In this document: piece after piece, positions 29,401 through 41,600 of the stretch
Position numbering within the stretch: position 1 is the first letter of the stretch
How the letters are laid out: each line of letters starts with the position of its first letter
Source: Gorsachius magnificus
Lineage: Eukaryota; Chordata; Aves; Pelecaniformes; Ardeidae
DNA length: 64,000 nt
Direction of reading: 5' to 3'
Assembly (NCBI GenBank): GCA_034008185.1
Contig: CM067082.1
Location: forward strand, 127,349,988-127,413,987
Position numbers and translations under genes: made by a program
The notes under the pieces: model-generated
Database searches by the model: none
Told to the model about the DNA's origin: nothing
The model's input: only the letters and a program-made list of their open reading frames with translations

Positions 29401-29975
29401 CAATAAATGCATTTTGCCCCTATCCTTCTGCCCAGTTCAGTACTAAAGAATTTGTATTTTGCCTAATACTCTTTATGTTATAGCATTTCAGAATGAGCGA
29501 GCTATCAGACATCTGCTTCTTAGGTAATCTTTAAACAAACAGTGTCTTTTCAGACTGAACAAACATTTCTCATTTTGTATGACTAAGGGCTCATTCCTGC
29601 ATCCAGTTGATGTAGATTTCATGTAGATTTTATCAGCTTGTCAGCCCATCGCCTGCTGATATATCTGAAGGTCTTCCCACTAAGTTAAGACGGCTTTTGT
29701 CCGAGGTCCATCTTTGAAATAGAAACAATAGAGGGAAAAAACTGCATATGTAGATGGGAGGTAAAGATGAGAGTAAGTTGTAAAGAAAAAAAATCGTTTT
29801 AAATTCACGGAAAGGTACTCTACTATAACGCATTTGTCTTTGCTGCTTTTATGCTTGTCATTCTTTCCCTTAAAGTACTAGAGATAACATTATAAAACCA
29901 GAGTACAGACAAAGCCCTTAGTAATTCAAGCATTGTTACACTCATATGACAATCTATATAATCACTGGCTCATCT
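26431..29975. other. intergenic DNA with a pyrimidine-rich plus-strand stretch
   Basis: No gene seen. About 27.55-28.54 kb is strikingly rich in T and C on the plus strand (repeated CTTTCTTC-like runs). That might reflect a very old minus-strand insertion or a compositional quirk. The 14-bp duplication at 28129-28156 lies inside it. Confidence -1.
28129..28156. repeat. 14-bp tandem duplication with TAATTAG motifs
   Basis: TCTAATTAGTTAGA is followed directly by TCTAATTAGTTAAG. Each copy contains the palindrome CTAATTAG, a core typical of homeodomain binding sites. In AT-rich DNA this could be chance. Confidence -1.
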
Positions 29976-30325
29976 CAGCTTTTCCAGCCTGGCAAAGGGA
30001 AGGCTTTGGGGACACCTAACAGGCATCTATCAGGAAGGCAGAGACATGCTCTTCATAGTTATGTATGGTGGGAAGAGAAGAGGTTGTGGGCATAGCTGAA
30101 GTTGAAATGAGAGGTTCAGACTGGATATAAGGAAAAACTCCTTCACCATGAGGACAGTCCAGCACTGGAACAGGCTGCCCACAGAAGTTATGCTGTCTCT
30201 GTCCTTTGAGGGTTTCAAGATCCAACTGAATAAAGCCCCTTGGTCTGATCTCATATTTGATCCTTACCAGAGGTGTCCTCAGAGCCTTTTCAGCCAGAAT
30301 TATCCTATGATCCAGTATTCAAGGT
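29976..30325 (+). mobile_element. CR1 3' untranslated region, plus strand
   Basis: The characteristic order is present: a CAGCTTTTCCAGCCTGGCAA opening, GAGAGGTTCAGACTGGATAT, AAGGAAAAACTCCTTCACCA, CACTGGAACAGGCTGCCCAC, a GGTTTCAAGATCCAACTG block, and an eroded end around TTATCCTATGATCC. The short ORF across it (30148-30336) is CR1 sequence, not a gene. A minus-strand CR1 piece follows about 40 bp downstream. Confidence -1.
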
Positions 30326-30361
30326 GTGATGTATGAAATACTGATTAGAGGGGAATAATAA

Positions 30362-31168
30362 CACCCCTTGAGCTACTGCTGTGCTCCTGTTCATACAGCC
30401 CAGGATGGCGTTGGCTTGCTTGGCTGTCACGGCTCACTGCAGGCTCATGATCAGCTTGCTGCCTGCCAAAAACCCCAGGGCTTTTCAACAGAGCTGCTCC
30501 CCAGCCAGGTCCAATCACTGCAGGGTTTTTTCTTCCCTAGTGCAGAGCTTTGCATCTGTTCTTCACAAATTTCATAAAGTTCCTTTCAGTGCATTCCTCC
30601 AGCATGTCTAGATCCCTCTGGATGGCAGTCCTGCCCTTGAGCGTGTCAGTTAGTCCTCCCAGTTTGTCTGTCTCACCTGAAGACATGAACATGGGCTCCT
30701 TTGTGTCCTCCAGGTCACTGATAAAGATGTAAGGACAGATCCTTTATTCTTAAAGATGTAAGGGTAGATCCCTGGGCAATTCCACTTGCTGTCGGCATCC
30801 AGCTAAAGTACAGCCCATTAACCACTACCCAACCATCCAACCAGTTACTCACTCATCTAGTTTCCACCCATCCAGCCTGTAACGTCCCAGCTTGGACAGA
30901 AGAACATTGTGGGAGAAAGTGTAGAAAGCTTTGCAGAAGCCAATATAAGTGCCATCCACTGTTCTCCTCTCATCCCTATGTTCAGTCAGTTCATCACAGA
31001 GGCCAATCAGATTTATCAAGCTAGATTCCCCTTGGTAAATTCATGTTGCTTGTTCCCACTCACCCTATTCTTCTTCATGTGCCTCAAAACATGTTCCAAG
31101 AGGACTCACCCCAGGATTCTCCCAGGGGCAGAAGTGAGACTGACTGATCTGTAGCAGTTAGGTAATCA
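30362..31168 (-). mobile_element. CR1 reverse-transcriptase fragment, minus strand
   Basis: Plus-strand landmarks of antisense CR1 ORF2 appear in order: CCCAGGATGGCGTTGGCTTG, TAGATCCCTCTGGATGGCAG, CAGGTCACTGATAAAGATGT, CCAGCCTGTAACGTCCCAG, GAAAGCTTTGCAGAAGCC, TTCCCCTTGGTAAATTCATG, and GTGAGACTGACTGATCTGTA. The copy is about 800 bp, interrupted and non-functional. A 29-bp step duplication (copies starting at 30722 and 30751) replaces the usual continuation after the TAAAGATGT landmark. Reading frames 30368-30732 and 30909-31154 are shadows of this element. Confidence -1.
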
Positions 31169-34100
31169 AGCAAATATACCTGTATATCAGTGTTAATCCA
31201 ACAGATGTAAATTTAAATGCTTTCAGTATTATATCTTGATTGCACTAATGAGAGAATAGCTTGGTTAGAATATCTGGTATACCGGATAACAAGCTCACAA
31301 ACAATAGTCCAGCTGATTAATGTAATTTCCTCCTGTTTGCCAACAGTCCTTGATTTTCTCAAGTACAAATATTTGCTCTGTTGCATTTTTCCTTCAGCTA
31401 CCAAAGATATTTTTCTATATATTGAATATCAGTGATGTGAGTGGTAGCAGACCTGCAAATGCCACTGGGCATTTCACAAGATTTTTTTCTCTCTTGAACT
31501 GTGCAAATAACTATGCTACTCTATGTATCGAGTGTATTATACCTCCTATTCTATGCTATATCCTTATCTCTACAATAGTTAATATAAAGTGATGTAAGCA
31601 TGATCTATGGAAGGTCTTATTTCTGACAAAAATTGTTTGATTCCTCTTTGGATCCCTACTACCGATCGCCTGTGAATTTGGTATTTCTGGGAGGGAGCAA
31701 TATAGTCCTAGCTTACACAAAGTATAGAATTACTCTGTGAAACATGTTTCTTTTCATTATGCTCCATTCCCTTCATAAAACCCTTCATAAAGTGTAAGAA
31801 TGGCCTAAGTTTGATGATTTAAGTTTTGAGATGCTTCTTTTTTTCTTTAACAAATTTGGTGAGCTATATCTGCTTCTGATAACCATATTTTCTGAAACAG
31901 ACTTTCTTTATACATGGCTTGCTGTTAGCTCAGCTGAATTCACATGGGGTTGGATTAGTTTTCAATAGTTTGCACCTGTGACTTTGTACAGTCATGTGGC
32001 CACTGAAGTCAGATTTGGAAGACCAAGCCCTGTTTCTCCCAAAAGTGCCAATGCACAATAACTGCAGATGACTGATATTGTTGCAACTTCTCAAGAGCAA
32101 ATAAAAAAATATTGGAGACTGAGAATTGTTTTTGCTCTTAAGGTTCTTGGAGTTTGGTGTTTTTTTCTTTCATGAACGATACCAAAACTTAGGGCCCTGA
32201 GTTCCTAACAAAGGCATGTTAAATGAGCAATCTAGAGTCACGCTTAGCAACACAAATAACTCATTTAAATATCCAAACACAGATCTAAGGATATAGTATA
32301 ATAAATGTAATATTTAAAAATCTGGCTGTGGATTCTAGAAATCTGTTACTTCCTTTGCTGTGAGGGAATGAGCTGTTAAGAGGCAAACTTTCTGCATGTT
32401 TTAATCTGCTTACGGTATGAGCTTGATTGAAGAAGGAGAGGCCAGGAGCACATACAGTTTGGGCAGCATACTGCTTCTAGAACAGGATGCAGCTTTGCAC
32501 TGAAACCAGAACAAAGCTGCTGACATGAATGTGCTGCTCCCAGCCGCTGCCACTGAGCTCTGTGCTGAGGAAGCAGCTCTTTGCCATCAGCCATATTTCA
32601 TCTGCGTCCCATCCCTGACCTATTCACAAAACTGCACGTACTACAACCGTGTTTCTAAGGGTAGCCATGTGGCTAGCAATCTTCCTAAGTATTCTTCAGG
32701 TCAAACAAAAAATCTCAATGTCGGTGTCCCTTCAGTTTGGTATTTTTTATGTTGAACTTTCACAGCTCAGCTGTAGTGAGTTGGCTTTGGCCTGCGGAAT
32801 GGTTGCTGCTTTTCAAAGGCAAATCAAATGTTTAATGAAGGGGTTAATTTTCCTACTTGTGTCACAAGACTTCATAATTAACTATGGCGTTTTAAAGCTA
32901 CAAATGTCAATGGAGTTGTCATTCCACCCTTTGCTGGACCTTTTCCATTTCAGTAGGAACTACAGTCGGACACTGTTCCAATATACAGCAGAAGAGCACA
33001 GTAAAGGCCCAACTGAAGTGCTATTATGAAAGTTATGCACAGTATTAAAAAATGTCTGTAATTGTGAAACATAATTTTACCGAGCAGTTTTCTTTTTAAC
33101 ATGACCTTATATAGCTGAGAGTGCTTGAAACCAATTTTTAAGGCAATATGGTCATTCAGACCCAGGCCTCCCTCCCCCAAAACACTAGATCAAGCTTTTT
33201 ATTTCAAGGCCTATAAATTTTTTGTGTTGTACTGGAATGATTTATCACAATTAAGTAACTGGTCACTGTACTTTGGTGGTTTGATCCATATTTAGCAACT
33301 TAAGGCTCAAATACAGTGGGACAGAATTCCTTCCCTGGGAGAAAAAGAATCTCTTGAAATCAGTGTTCTAAAGAGAAAGCAATATATTAAACACGGGAGA
33401 CTAAAGCCAAGTACTTGTCATGTGCTACTATGAAGCTGCTATTTGGAAAGATATTTGTAAGGTTGACTACTGGATCTGAATTTAAAGGCTAATATGTGCA
33501 ATACTACACCTCCTAGAACACCTATTTCCAAAGACATAGAGAATTTTTCTGTTTACTTTGGCTTTGTGTGCATATGAAGAGAGAAGAATACTTTTTTCAA
33601 CAGAGAGTGAGCGTATTATGGATCATCAAAACTGTATCACACTAGTTGTGAATGCCTTTATATTACATATTTATACCATGCACTATTTATTGCATTATAT
33701 AACATAAACCCATATATTTATTTGTACACTTGAAGCTCACCTAAATATTCAAACTCTTTGGTTAAACAAGAAGATGGAGTGTTAATGAGTTTTGGAAATG
33801 TGCTAATTCAATACAGTTCAATGCCTTTTACTGTGTTGTGTTGAACCCAATTTACAGACAGTAGGTACCATATAGTCTGTACTATATGCATATAGTCTGA
33901 GGAAGCCACTTAACGGTATGCTAGGAATTCTCCTTTAAGAAACCAAAAATCTTTATAAACAAAATTGGGCTGGCAAGGTTTTACATGGTTACTAAAATAA
34001 AGATGATTCCAAAAATTTCTAGCACGTGTGTGTTATGTGAAAATTAAGCCCTTTAAATGCAGAAAGGAAGAATGGATGCAGTTACAAAAGAAACAAAGAA

Positions 34101-34589
34101 TCTTGCTAAAACATTTTATATTTTCATACTTCTGTGGTCTTGTTATTATATAAAAATATTACCAGTATGCTAAATTTGTGTCTATATTATCCAAAATGCT
34201 CTTCAAAGCTAAAGTCTTTTTTAGTGCCATATACCAGCAAAGTGCATTCAGCTAGGAATTAATGGTCATTAAGAGTCAACCAAGGCATCAGGACCCCAGC
34301 CGATGTTCTGCGGCTGACCTGAAAATGGCACCCAGGACTTGGGTGACGATGTAAGTTTGGCAGTGTTCGCACTGCTTAGAAATCTGCCAGTGTTTCAGGG
34401 GAATTTGGTTTTGGTCAAGACAAATCACCGTCACACACACTGGGAAGCTTGTCAGTGAAAGTTTGGTCCGCTCCCGTGTTGTGTGTCTTGGTTAAGTGGG
34501 AAGCACTGGCATAAAGACATTAATTTCCACGCCGTTGCTACTCTGTTTCCTCCTTTTTCTTTCCCGAGTAAATCTGCAAATTCTTGCGG
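31169..34589. other. intergenic DNA upstream of the CpG island
   Basis: No gene or repeat recognised. The frame of 126 codons at 32649-33029 looks like chance. Composition stays AT-rich until about 34.27 kb, where occasional CpG appears before the island proper. Confidence -1.
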
Positions 34590-34880
34590 GCCCTAGCTCT
34601 GTTGTTGCTACCCACGGAGGGATTCCCGAACACGTGCTGGAGGACAGCGGGGGAACAGGGCAGCGTTTCCAGCGCTGAGATCCGCGAAGGTCCCTCAGCA
34701 GGGACGGCCAAATGGAGGCTCTCCAGCAGGGCACGGCCGGCAGCTGCTGAGGCGGCTCCCGGGCGCGGGGCCGGTCACCGGGCCGGCCTTGCCGGGGGTC
34801 GGCGGCTGCCGCGGATCGCCCGGAGCCGCGGCGGCGAGGGAGCAGCATCCCCCCGGCCCCCTTGAGCTGGGCCCGCGGCG

Positions 34881-34894
34881 GCGCGCGCGCGCGC
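34881..34894. repeat. alternating CG dinucleotide tract
   Basis: Seven consecutive GC/CG dinucleotides lie in the CpG island core. Alternating purine-pyrimidine CG is the classic Z-DNA-prone sequence and is seen near some active promoters. Functional meaning here is inference. Confidence -1.
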
Positions 34895-35099
34895 GGGGCC
34901 ACAGCCCCTCCGTGCCCCCGCGGCTGCGCGGGCGCGGCCGCTCTCACGGCCCCGCTGCCTCGTACGCGGGCGGGAGGGCGACCGCCAGCCCGGCGCGGCC
35001 ACCGCCGGCGGGGAGACCGAGTAAACTTTGAGTAAGTGTTGCGCGGGTGCGGCGGCAGAGTCTCTGGACACCGGCGGGGGGGCGGCGAGGGAGGGAATG

Positions 35100-35611
35100 G
35101 GGGAGCGGAGTCGGCGGGCGGCGCCCGGAGGATGCAGGCGCCGGACAACAGGTACCGCCGCTGCGCGGGGCGGGGGGGCTGCGTGCGGGCGTGTGTGTGT
35201 GAGCGAGCGTGTGTGTGTACGCGTGAGTGTGTCTGTCTGTCTGTGTCGCTTGTCCCCTCCCCCCTGCCGCCCGGCTGGGAAGGGGGTGGGAGATGTGCTG
35301 GCTCACAGCCGCTTAAAACGGCGCGGCCCGGCGGTGGCTGCTTGTTCCCGGGAGCAGGGCGGCTGCCGGGATCCGCGCTGCACCGCGGAGGGCGGCGGGG
35401 AGCGGGGCGGAGGGCGGCGGTGGCGGCGGCCCCGCGGGGCCGGGCACGCTGGGCTGCGGCAGCCGGCGGCGGAGCGGGGTGGGGCGGGGGGGGCTGGCGG
35501 CGCCGTCGCTGGCGGCGGCCCGGCTGGATGGCCGGTTCCCGCGGCTGCCCAGGGCGCCGGGCTCGCTCGCATCCCCGGGCCGCGCGCTCCCTCCGCCTGC
35601 ATCGCACTGCA
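35100..35611 (+). other. DGKB: candidate non-coding first exon of DGKB
   Basis: A first exon is expected in the CpG island on the plus strand. The donor with the best +1 to +6 match is GTAAGT at 35612-35617, preceded by CTGCA. Others are GTAAGT at 35032-35037, preceded by TTTGA, and GTACCG at 35152, preceded by ACAACAG. The left edge given here is arbitrary because no transcription start can be read from sequence. The exon is inferred from context and donor strength; transcript data would settle it. Confidence -1.
35181..35247. repeat. GT-rich and TGTC microsatellite in CpG island
   Basis: Two (GT)n blocks (35191-35200 and about 35209-35218) are followed by a TGTC-like run around 35230-35245, interrupted by GAGCGAGC. 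The stretch is mostly alternating purine-pyrimidine, so it may be length-polymorphic and Z-DNA-prone. It lies inside the probable first exon or promoter. Confidence -1.
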
Positions 35612-35664
35612 GTAAGTTCGCGAGTCGCTGGGCGGCTGAACTGGTTGCAGTCGCGGAACCGGGA

Positions 35665-35678
35665 GGGGGGGGGGGGGG
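35665..35678. repeat. 14-G homopolymer
   Basis: A run of 14 G follows GGGA just after the candidate first-exon donor at 35612. It could form a quadruplex and is likely to be length-variable or prone to sequencing error. Confidence -1.
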
Positions 35679-38600
35679 CTTATTTGTACGGGGGGTGCGT
35701 GTGTGTGGACGTAGCGGAGGGGCTGGGCGGAAAGTTGTAGCTAACCGTGCTGTATTGAATTTGTCACGACTCAGGGCTTTGGTTTCTGGTTGGTGCCAGT
35801 TTGTCTCGTTGACCTCACCTCACTTTGCTCAGCCCCAGCCGATGTCCTGGTGCTGCCCGGGCGTTCCTCGGTAGCCGGGTTCAAAACGGTGCCTCGCCGG
35901 GGCGTGCGGTGCGGGTGAGGGCGTAGCGAGTGCGGGAAACGGAAGGTGCAACTGCAAACTTAGGCTCTGGAGGCTGGTCTGCTGAAACTTTGAGTGTTGA
36001 TGTGACAGACCGTCTGCCCGAGGGTCTTTTCAAGGAAGAATTAAAAGTCCTGTACTAACTGACAAAACTTTTGGATGTCTGAAGTCAGTTAGATACCGCT
36101 TATTCTTGTTTTGCGTGGTCCAGTGTTGTTCTGATTACTTTTGTTGGATTTTGTTCGTTGGGAGTACGTTTAATCACAGTTTTCATTGTGAGTATCCTGT
36201 TTCTGAAAAGGATGAAAGGTTTTCTCAGAAGATTACTGTAGCATACGCATTTTTTTTTTCCCCTAGCTAAACAAGCAGATTACAGGGTCTTCAGTCAATT
36301 CTTCTTTTTATTTGAGTGCTTTTCTAAAAATTTAGTGAGAACTTTATTAATTTTCAAAAGCAGTTTTATCTGGTTGATAAACTTTAGAAATCGGGTAGAA
36401 TAAGCTTTTTAAATCCGTATCATAAAACAAGAATGGATGGGGAAAACCAGTAATTCTTTCAGAATAGTTTTTTTTTTTTTTTTTTTTAAAGCCACTAAAC
36501 ATTTCTTCTACTCCCATTTAGGTCAAATGACCTAATGTAGCAAGGTAATGGTTTTTGTTCTTTGCACTTGAATGGTATAATGCTTCCATATATATTAAAA
36601 CGTCATTATACATCCAAAAAAAACCCCCTCTACCAAGAGCCTAATACTCGTTCCCAAATGACTGAACTTGCTCTATGCTTTATGGATAAAATGACAGGGA
36701 AGAAGCGCTTTGTTTCTCCCCAAAGTAATAATCCAGTATTGCTCAGAGCCTGAAATGCCTGGCTGGTACAGAATGAAAACAAGCATCACGAAACAGGGGG
36801 CATCGCAAAGCAACGCTTTCCTCCTGGGGCTTATGTCCTCCCTCGTTCGTTTGTCAAGGTGGAAGGACTCTGTTGCTTAGCATGGCAGGGAAGCCCTGAA
36901 ACAGTTCTTTAATAGGCTGAAATGTGCGTGGAGTGAGTTATTTTATGATGTGAATTTGAAATATTTGGGGCCCAAATCTATTAATCTAATTTAGGTGCAT
37001 GCAAACGACTGGAGTTGCTGCTCTTAAGCAGGTTTAGAAAACGTACACTTTCTTATGTTTGTTTAGGAAGAAGAAACACATATGAACAGTTACAAACTGA
37101 AATAATCTTCTGCAAACACCTGTAGGTGTCTCAAACATTCAAAGAACAGCATTCAGTAGCAATGCATTAATGAACAGCTAAGTTATTTTTTAAGAGTTTT
37201 TATCCAGTTTGAAAGCAACAAAGTTAATATCTGTTTTGAAGAGTACTAGTCATCAGGGTGGTTTTTTATTGTTATTAAGGAGATTCCGCACCATTTCTGT
37301 GCTGGAACTGTCATTCAGGTGACGCTACTGTGGGACAGGTCTAGGTACCACCTCTTGCCAATGGAATGAGATCATTGGAACAGGAGCGAAGAGAATGCTA
37401 AGAGGGTTGTAGGAAACCTGCTGGAGCAGCATTTTGATAAAGCAGAGTGTAAACAGAGCCCGTTTGGGAGTAAAGGCAGTAGTAGGTCAACACTGGAAAA
37501 CTTCAAAGTCAGCTGGATGGTAGGGCTGGACTTCTTTTGCTTTGTGCTTGGGTGACAGTAGCGCTGAGTTCTTGTGAATGGTGCTTGTAGAATGGAAGAT
37601 AATGGGTTTAAGATATGTTTTATAATTAAAGTAATAAATATTAACAGCATATACAGGTGGTACATAATGGTTTGTTCTCTTCGAATTGTTATGACCCTAG
37701 AATCTTTGTTACAAATTAGATCATGGATAAGTTACAGCATCTGCACACAACGTTAAAAAGTCTTTTTAAAGCTCCAGTTATTTCTGATGTTTCCTTGGTT
37801 GAAGTTCATTTAGATGTAAAGAGCGCTTTATGTGATGATATCTGTATTTGCAGTGTATTTTCTCATCTTTTGTCATGGTGAGAGTAGTGGACTGCTGTGA
37901 AAAGCATGTGATGAAACGTTCCCATCTGTACCTAGAATTATGAAAGAGTGACAAGAGTCATAAGGGAGAGGAAAAGGGAAAGAACAGGTCTTGTGTTGTA
38001 GTTTGGTGTCCAGGAGCAAAAGGATTTCAGCCAGAGTTTACCTGGAAAGGAGAAGGTGCTTGGGAAAGACACCTGTGTTTATTTTAAAGTTACGATGTGA
38101 AATCTGGGAGACATCAGCAGGGTGCAGTGACATTGAAGAACAGGATGCTGGCCTCCTAAAAGCATTAGTTTTGGATTCCAGCTCCCTACTTCTTGTCGTT
38201 ATTAAATGAAGTTTGCAGCTTGCTTCAGGAGTTACCAGTTGAGCTTCACACTACTGTCTCAAACAAAAATAAATCAATAAAATGTACTGGGCCTTGCTCT
38301 GGGTATTATGCACATATTTTTATTTTTTTTTTTTATACCCATGCAGAATGAGTTCTAAGTCTTATTCTGAAGGAATTATAGCATTGCCAGTTTAATCAAT
38401 AGTAGATGGCATAAAAGGTTAAAAACCAAAAATCTGTGAGAAGAATTCCCCATAAAGGATCTGTTGACCTTCAGTTCTGACTTTCTTAAGTCTGAGAACT
38501 CTGGCCCATTGTTTCCTGCAGCACTTACAAAATAATTAGTAACAGTAATAGTAGACTTAGGACAATTATTTGTCCATAATTGTAGTTTTTCATAACAGTG

Positions 38601-41600
38601 TTTTATTAATATTTTTCTCTTTGGGGACTAGCTTTATAGCTGAACCAGCAAATTCACAGTACTGGAGGAAAGCTTATGAAGTGGCATGCTTGGTCTCACT
38701 GGAAAGAATTAGATGTCTGTAGTTATTCTTGATACTTTGTTTACAGGAGTGGAAAAAGATCTAAATGTGGGCTTTGAAACAGATACTATCAGTTTGTCAA
38801 CCTGTCTTAGTTATCATTACACTAATGATGCTCTTACCGTGGATAGAAATGGTCTGATGCTGGTAAGGTATCAAGGCCAATTTGGGAAGCAGGGAAGTAC
38901 AGTTTTACTTATTTACTTATTTATTTAGTTGAAATAATGAAGAGTAACTGTCCCAAAATACCCAGTAAAACAGCTTTATGCAATGTAGAACGCATTTTCC
39001 TTTTTTAATTGTTTCTGAAGAAAATGGAAGATTTCTGTGAATAATGTTTGCAGCAGTTCAGCCCTGAGGGGATATAGTCTTGTTCAGTTAGTTTGCCACA
39101 AGTTTAAAAGCTTAACAAATGTAAGTATTTGGAGGCTGCTTAATTATTTCTTGTCTAACCCCTTAATACCAGTTTAGAATGTAAATGTACAACTCTGACA
39201 CCATTGTGCTGCCCTAAACTATTTTTTTAAAAATAAATAAAACAGGGAAAAGCAAACTTGCAAGCGTATTTGTCAGTTCGATGTTACTAATTAGATTTCT
39301 CATTGCTGGCACAGATTAACTTCTTATTTTTAGGTAATGTTTGTTATTTACTATAAGAAACTGTGAATAAAATGACCTCGAGGTGCTTCTTTCTTGTCTG
39401 TTAAGGATTTTAATTTTTAATTTTCAGGAATGGATCTTTTATAAATGCTGGCAGAAATCTTCGGTTAATTAAATCTGTAATTATCTTTTTTCTTTTTTTT
39501 TTTTTTTTTTTTTTAGCCACATTTGGATTACTTGGTTTGAAATTGTTCTGATTTTTTTCACTGTTTTTTCAATGGGATGTCTAGTGCTCAGTAGTGGCAA
39601 CTACTAGTTGACTCTCTAGTCCTTGCAATAGGAAGAATCCCAACAGGTACCTAATGCAGTTTTCACAAAAGTCTGTGTTGCACTGTGTGCTTCCAACCCT
39701 GTGAGCCTTCTGCTGAGAAATGCTGCTTTGCTTCCCTTTTGGGTTGTCTTGTGGGACATTGTAGAGGATTCCAGTGTAGTGGTCGTTTGTTGAGGGAACG
39801 TGGACAATGCATACGGATAATAGAAACTTGATCCTTTTTTCCTTTTGTCTTCTAAAACGTGTTGCATAAAGGAAAAGCAACTGGTAATATTTATTCTGTT
39901 TGGTGGACACATCCGATGCTTATACTGGTTCCAGTTTGGAAATTTTCTGAAATCAATCCTGAACACTGTTTAAGTACACGTGGCTTTTTCATCCAGTTAC
40001 CTGTTTGTGTGATCAACCTAGATGGTTGACAAGCACAAATTAAGCAAAAGATCCAAATGGCAAATAGAAAAGCAGCTGTATCAGCCCAGGAAAGAGTCAC
40101 GGATGATGTGAAATCAGCAGGGTTTCCTGTCTTGTCTTCTGAAAGGAAAAGAAGTGGCGTCTTATAAATGCAGACTGCAGAGGCTATGGCCTAGACATAA
40201 AGCGGTATGAACCACTGCATCCCAAAAATCAAGAGTCTGCTGCTGTTTTCCTCTGGCATCTTTTGCCTCTTTAATTGCGGATTTTCTCATGTTTCTTGAG
40301 TGAATGGTTGCATTCATCAACTGAATGGGAGGTAATATCAGGATAAGGCCAGAAAGATGTTTTTAAGGAGGGAGGAAGGGAAAAAGAAAATCAAAAAAAA
40401 AGGGAGATAACAGAATTAATAGCCAAGAAGTTGGTATTGAAGTAGATGAAAACAGACAAATATGTGATTACAGACAGGAAAAAAATTAAGCATGCAAAAG
40501 GAAATTTAATGGTTACTGTTTTTCTTTTCTTTTTTTTTTCCCCCCCAAGTTTAGTCTTCAAAGGAAATCTTGTTCTGAAATTTGCAAGAACTTAAGCTAG
40601 CAAATTCTATGAAAAGGTTTTAGGATTAGAAAGTGAAACTTGGATGAATCTCTCTTATATAGCCGGGATACTGCTTCCTTGTACTCCTAGAATTTTTTTA
40701 CTCAAGTTTTTTACTTTGGCTATTTCATCATATTTTGATAATTTAGGTGTTGTTTAGAGTTAAAAGTTTTGATAATGGCAAAAATATATGTAAATAGGCC
40801 TAATCTGTCCTGTATTCAATATGTAAATACCATCTGGTTACCTTCTGTGTCTCCTGTGATTGCTAATGGAAAGACAAAAGCACCTGCTGAGGGAAATTTT
40901 AATTTTAAGATGAGCATCCTATATAGGTCAGTTGAAGTACATTCCGGATGTATCCAGGTCTCTCAACTCATTATAGAGGGTGCCTGGCTGGGATAACTCC
41001 TTCACGGTTTAAGGTCTAATTTTAAGGCATCTGGCTTTTGGTGAGATAAATTGTACTTTTGGGTATTTTCTCAACTAGAAGGAAAAGTGTAAGCGAGAAT
41101 TGAACCCCTAAGAATGTATCAAATCTTCTCCATGCATTACTGAAAATAAACACGAAGTAAACTAGCCTTAAAAAAAGTAGTTGCTTAGAATGGACCACAT
41201 ACCAGAAGTTAAATATCAAAGGACCTATTTTTAAATATATCTAAATAAACAAGTACTTTGGAACATTTCCATTTTTCTTCATGTCCTAAACACACGGGTA
41301 TGATAAAGCTTTTATCAAAAAAGCCTCTGTCTTAATTCCTTATTGATAGAAAATACTCCAATAACACTTTTTTTATGGAAAACTTTCTGAAAATTCTACG
41401 TTTACTTTGAAACCACAAAGCGTTGCTCAGGCATTTAGTTTTACTTCTACATGTCACACACATTGAAGAAGTACTATGTCTGTGCCCAGGTTTATCTTCA
41501 TATGCAGTTGTAAATTTAAAATTGTATGGAGTACTACGATGACTTTTGCTCAGGAGGGGCAGTGGGTCATTTTGCCTTTTTTTTTTTTTTTTTTTACTTT

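Larger units (their letters stand above)
34590..35960 (+). promoter_or_regulatory. DGKB: CpG island, probable DGKB promoter
   Basis: This is the only sharp CpG island in the window. Both G+C and CpG rise abruptly at about 34.59 kb from AT-rich flanks and fall away by about 35.96 kb. The core, about 34.75-35.66 kb, has long GC-box-like runs, an alternating CG tract at 34881-34894, a GT-rich tract at 35181-35247 and a 14-G run at 35665-35678. No TATA box is obvious, which is usual for CpG-island promoters. It is the nearest promoter-like region upstream of the DGKB coding exon, and DGKB is known to begin with non-coding exon sequence far from its ATG exon, so I assign it to DGKB by inference. 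A divergent or unrelated transcript is an alternative. Edges are approximate. Confidence -1.

Noticed and set aside
1..34589. AGMO 3' exons, expected neighbour on the 5' side of DGKB
   Set aside because: No frame resembles a fatty-acid hydroxylase with its histidine boxes. The gene probably lies beyond the left edge.
34694..34712. Possible RE1/NRSF silencer half-sites (CTCAGCA then GGGACGG) in the promoter island
   Set aside because: The spacing between half-sites is too short for the canonical RE1 and several core bases differ.
34492..35740. Long open frames on both strands in the CpG island (up to 371 and 234 codons)
   Set aside because: GC-rich DNA lacks stop codons. The translations are Arg/Pro/Ala/Gly-rich low complexity, open on both strands and in several frames, with no domain.
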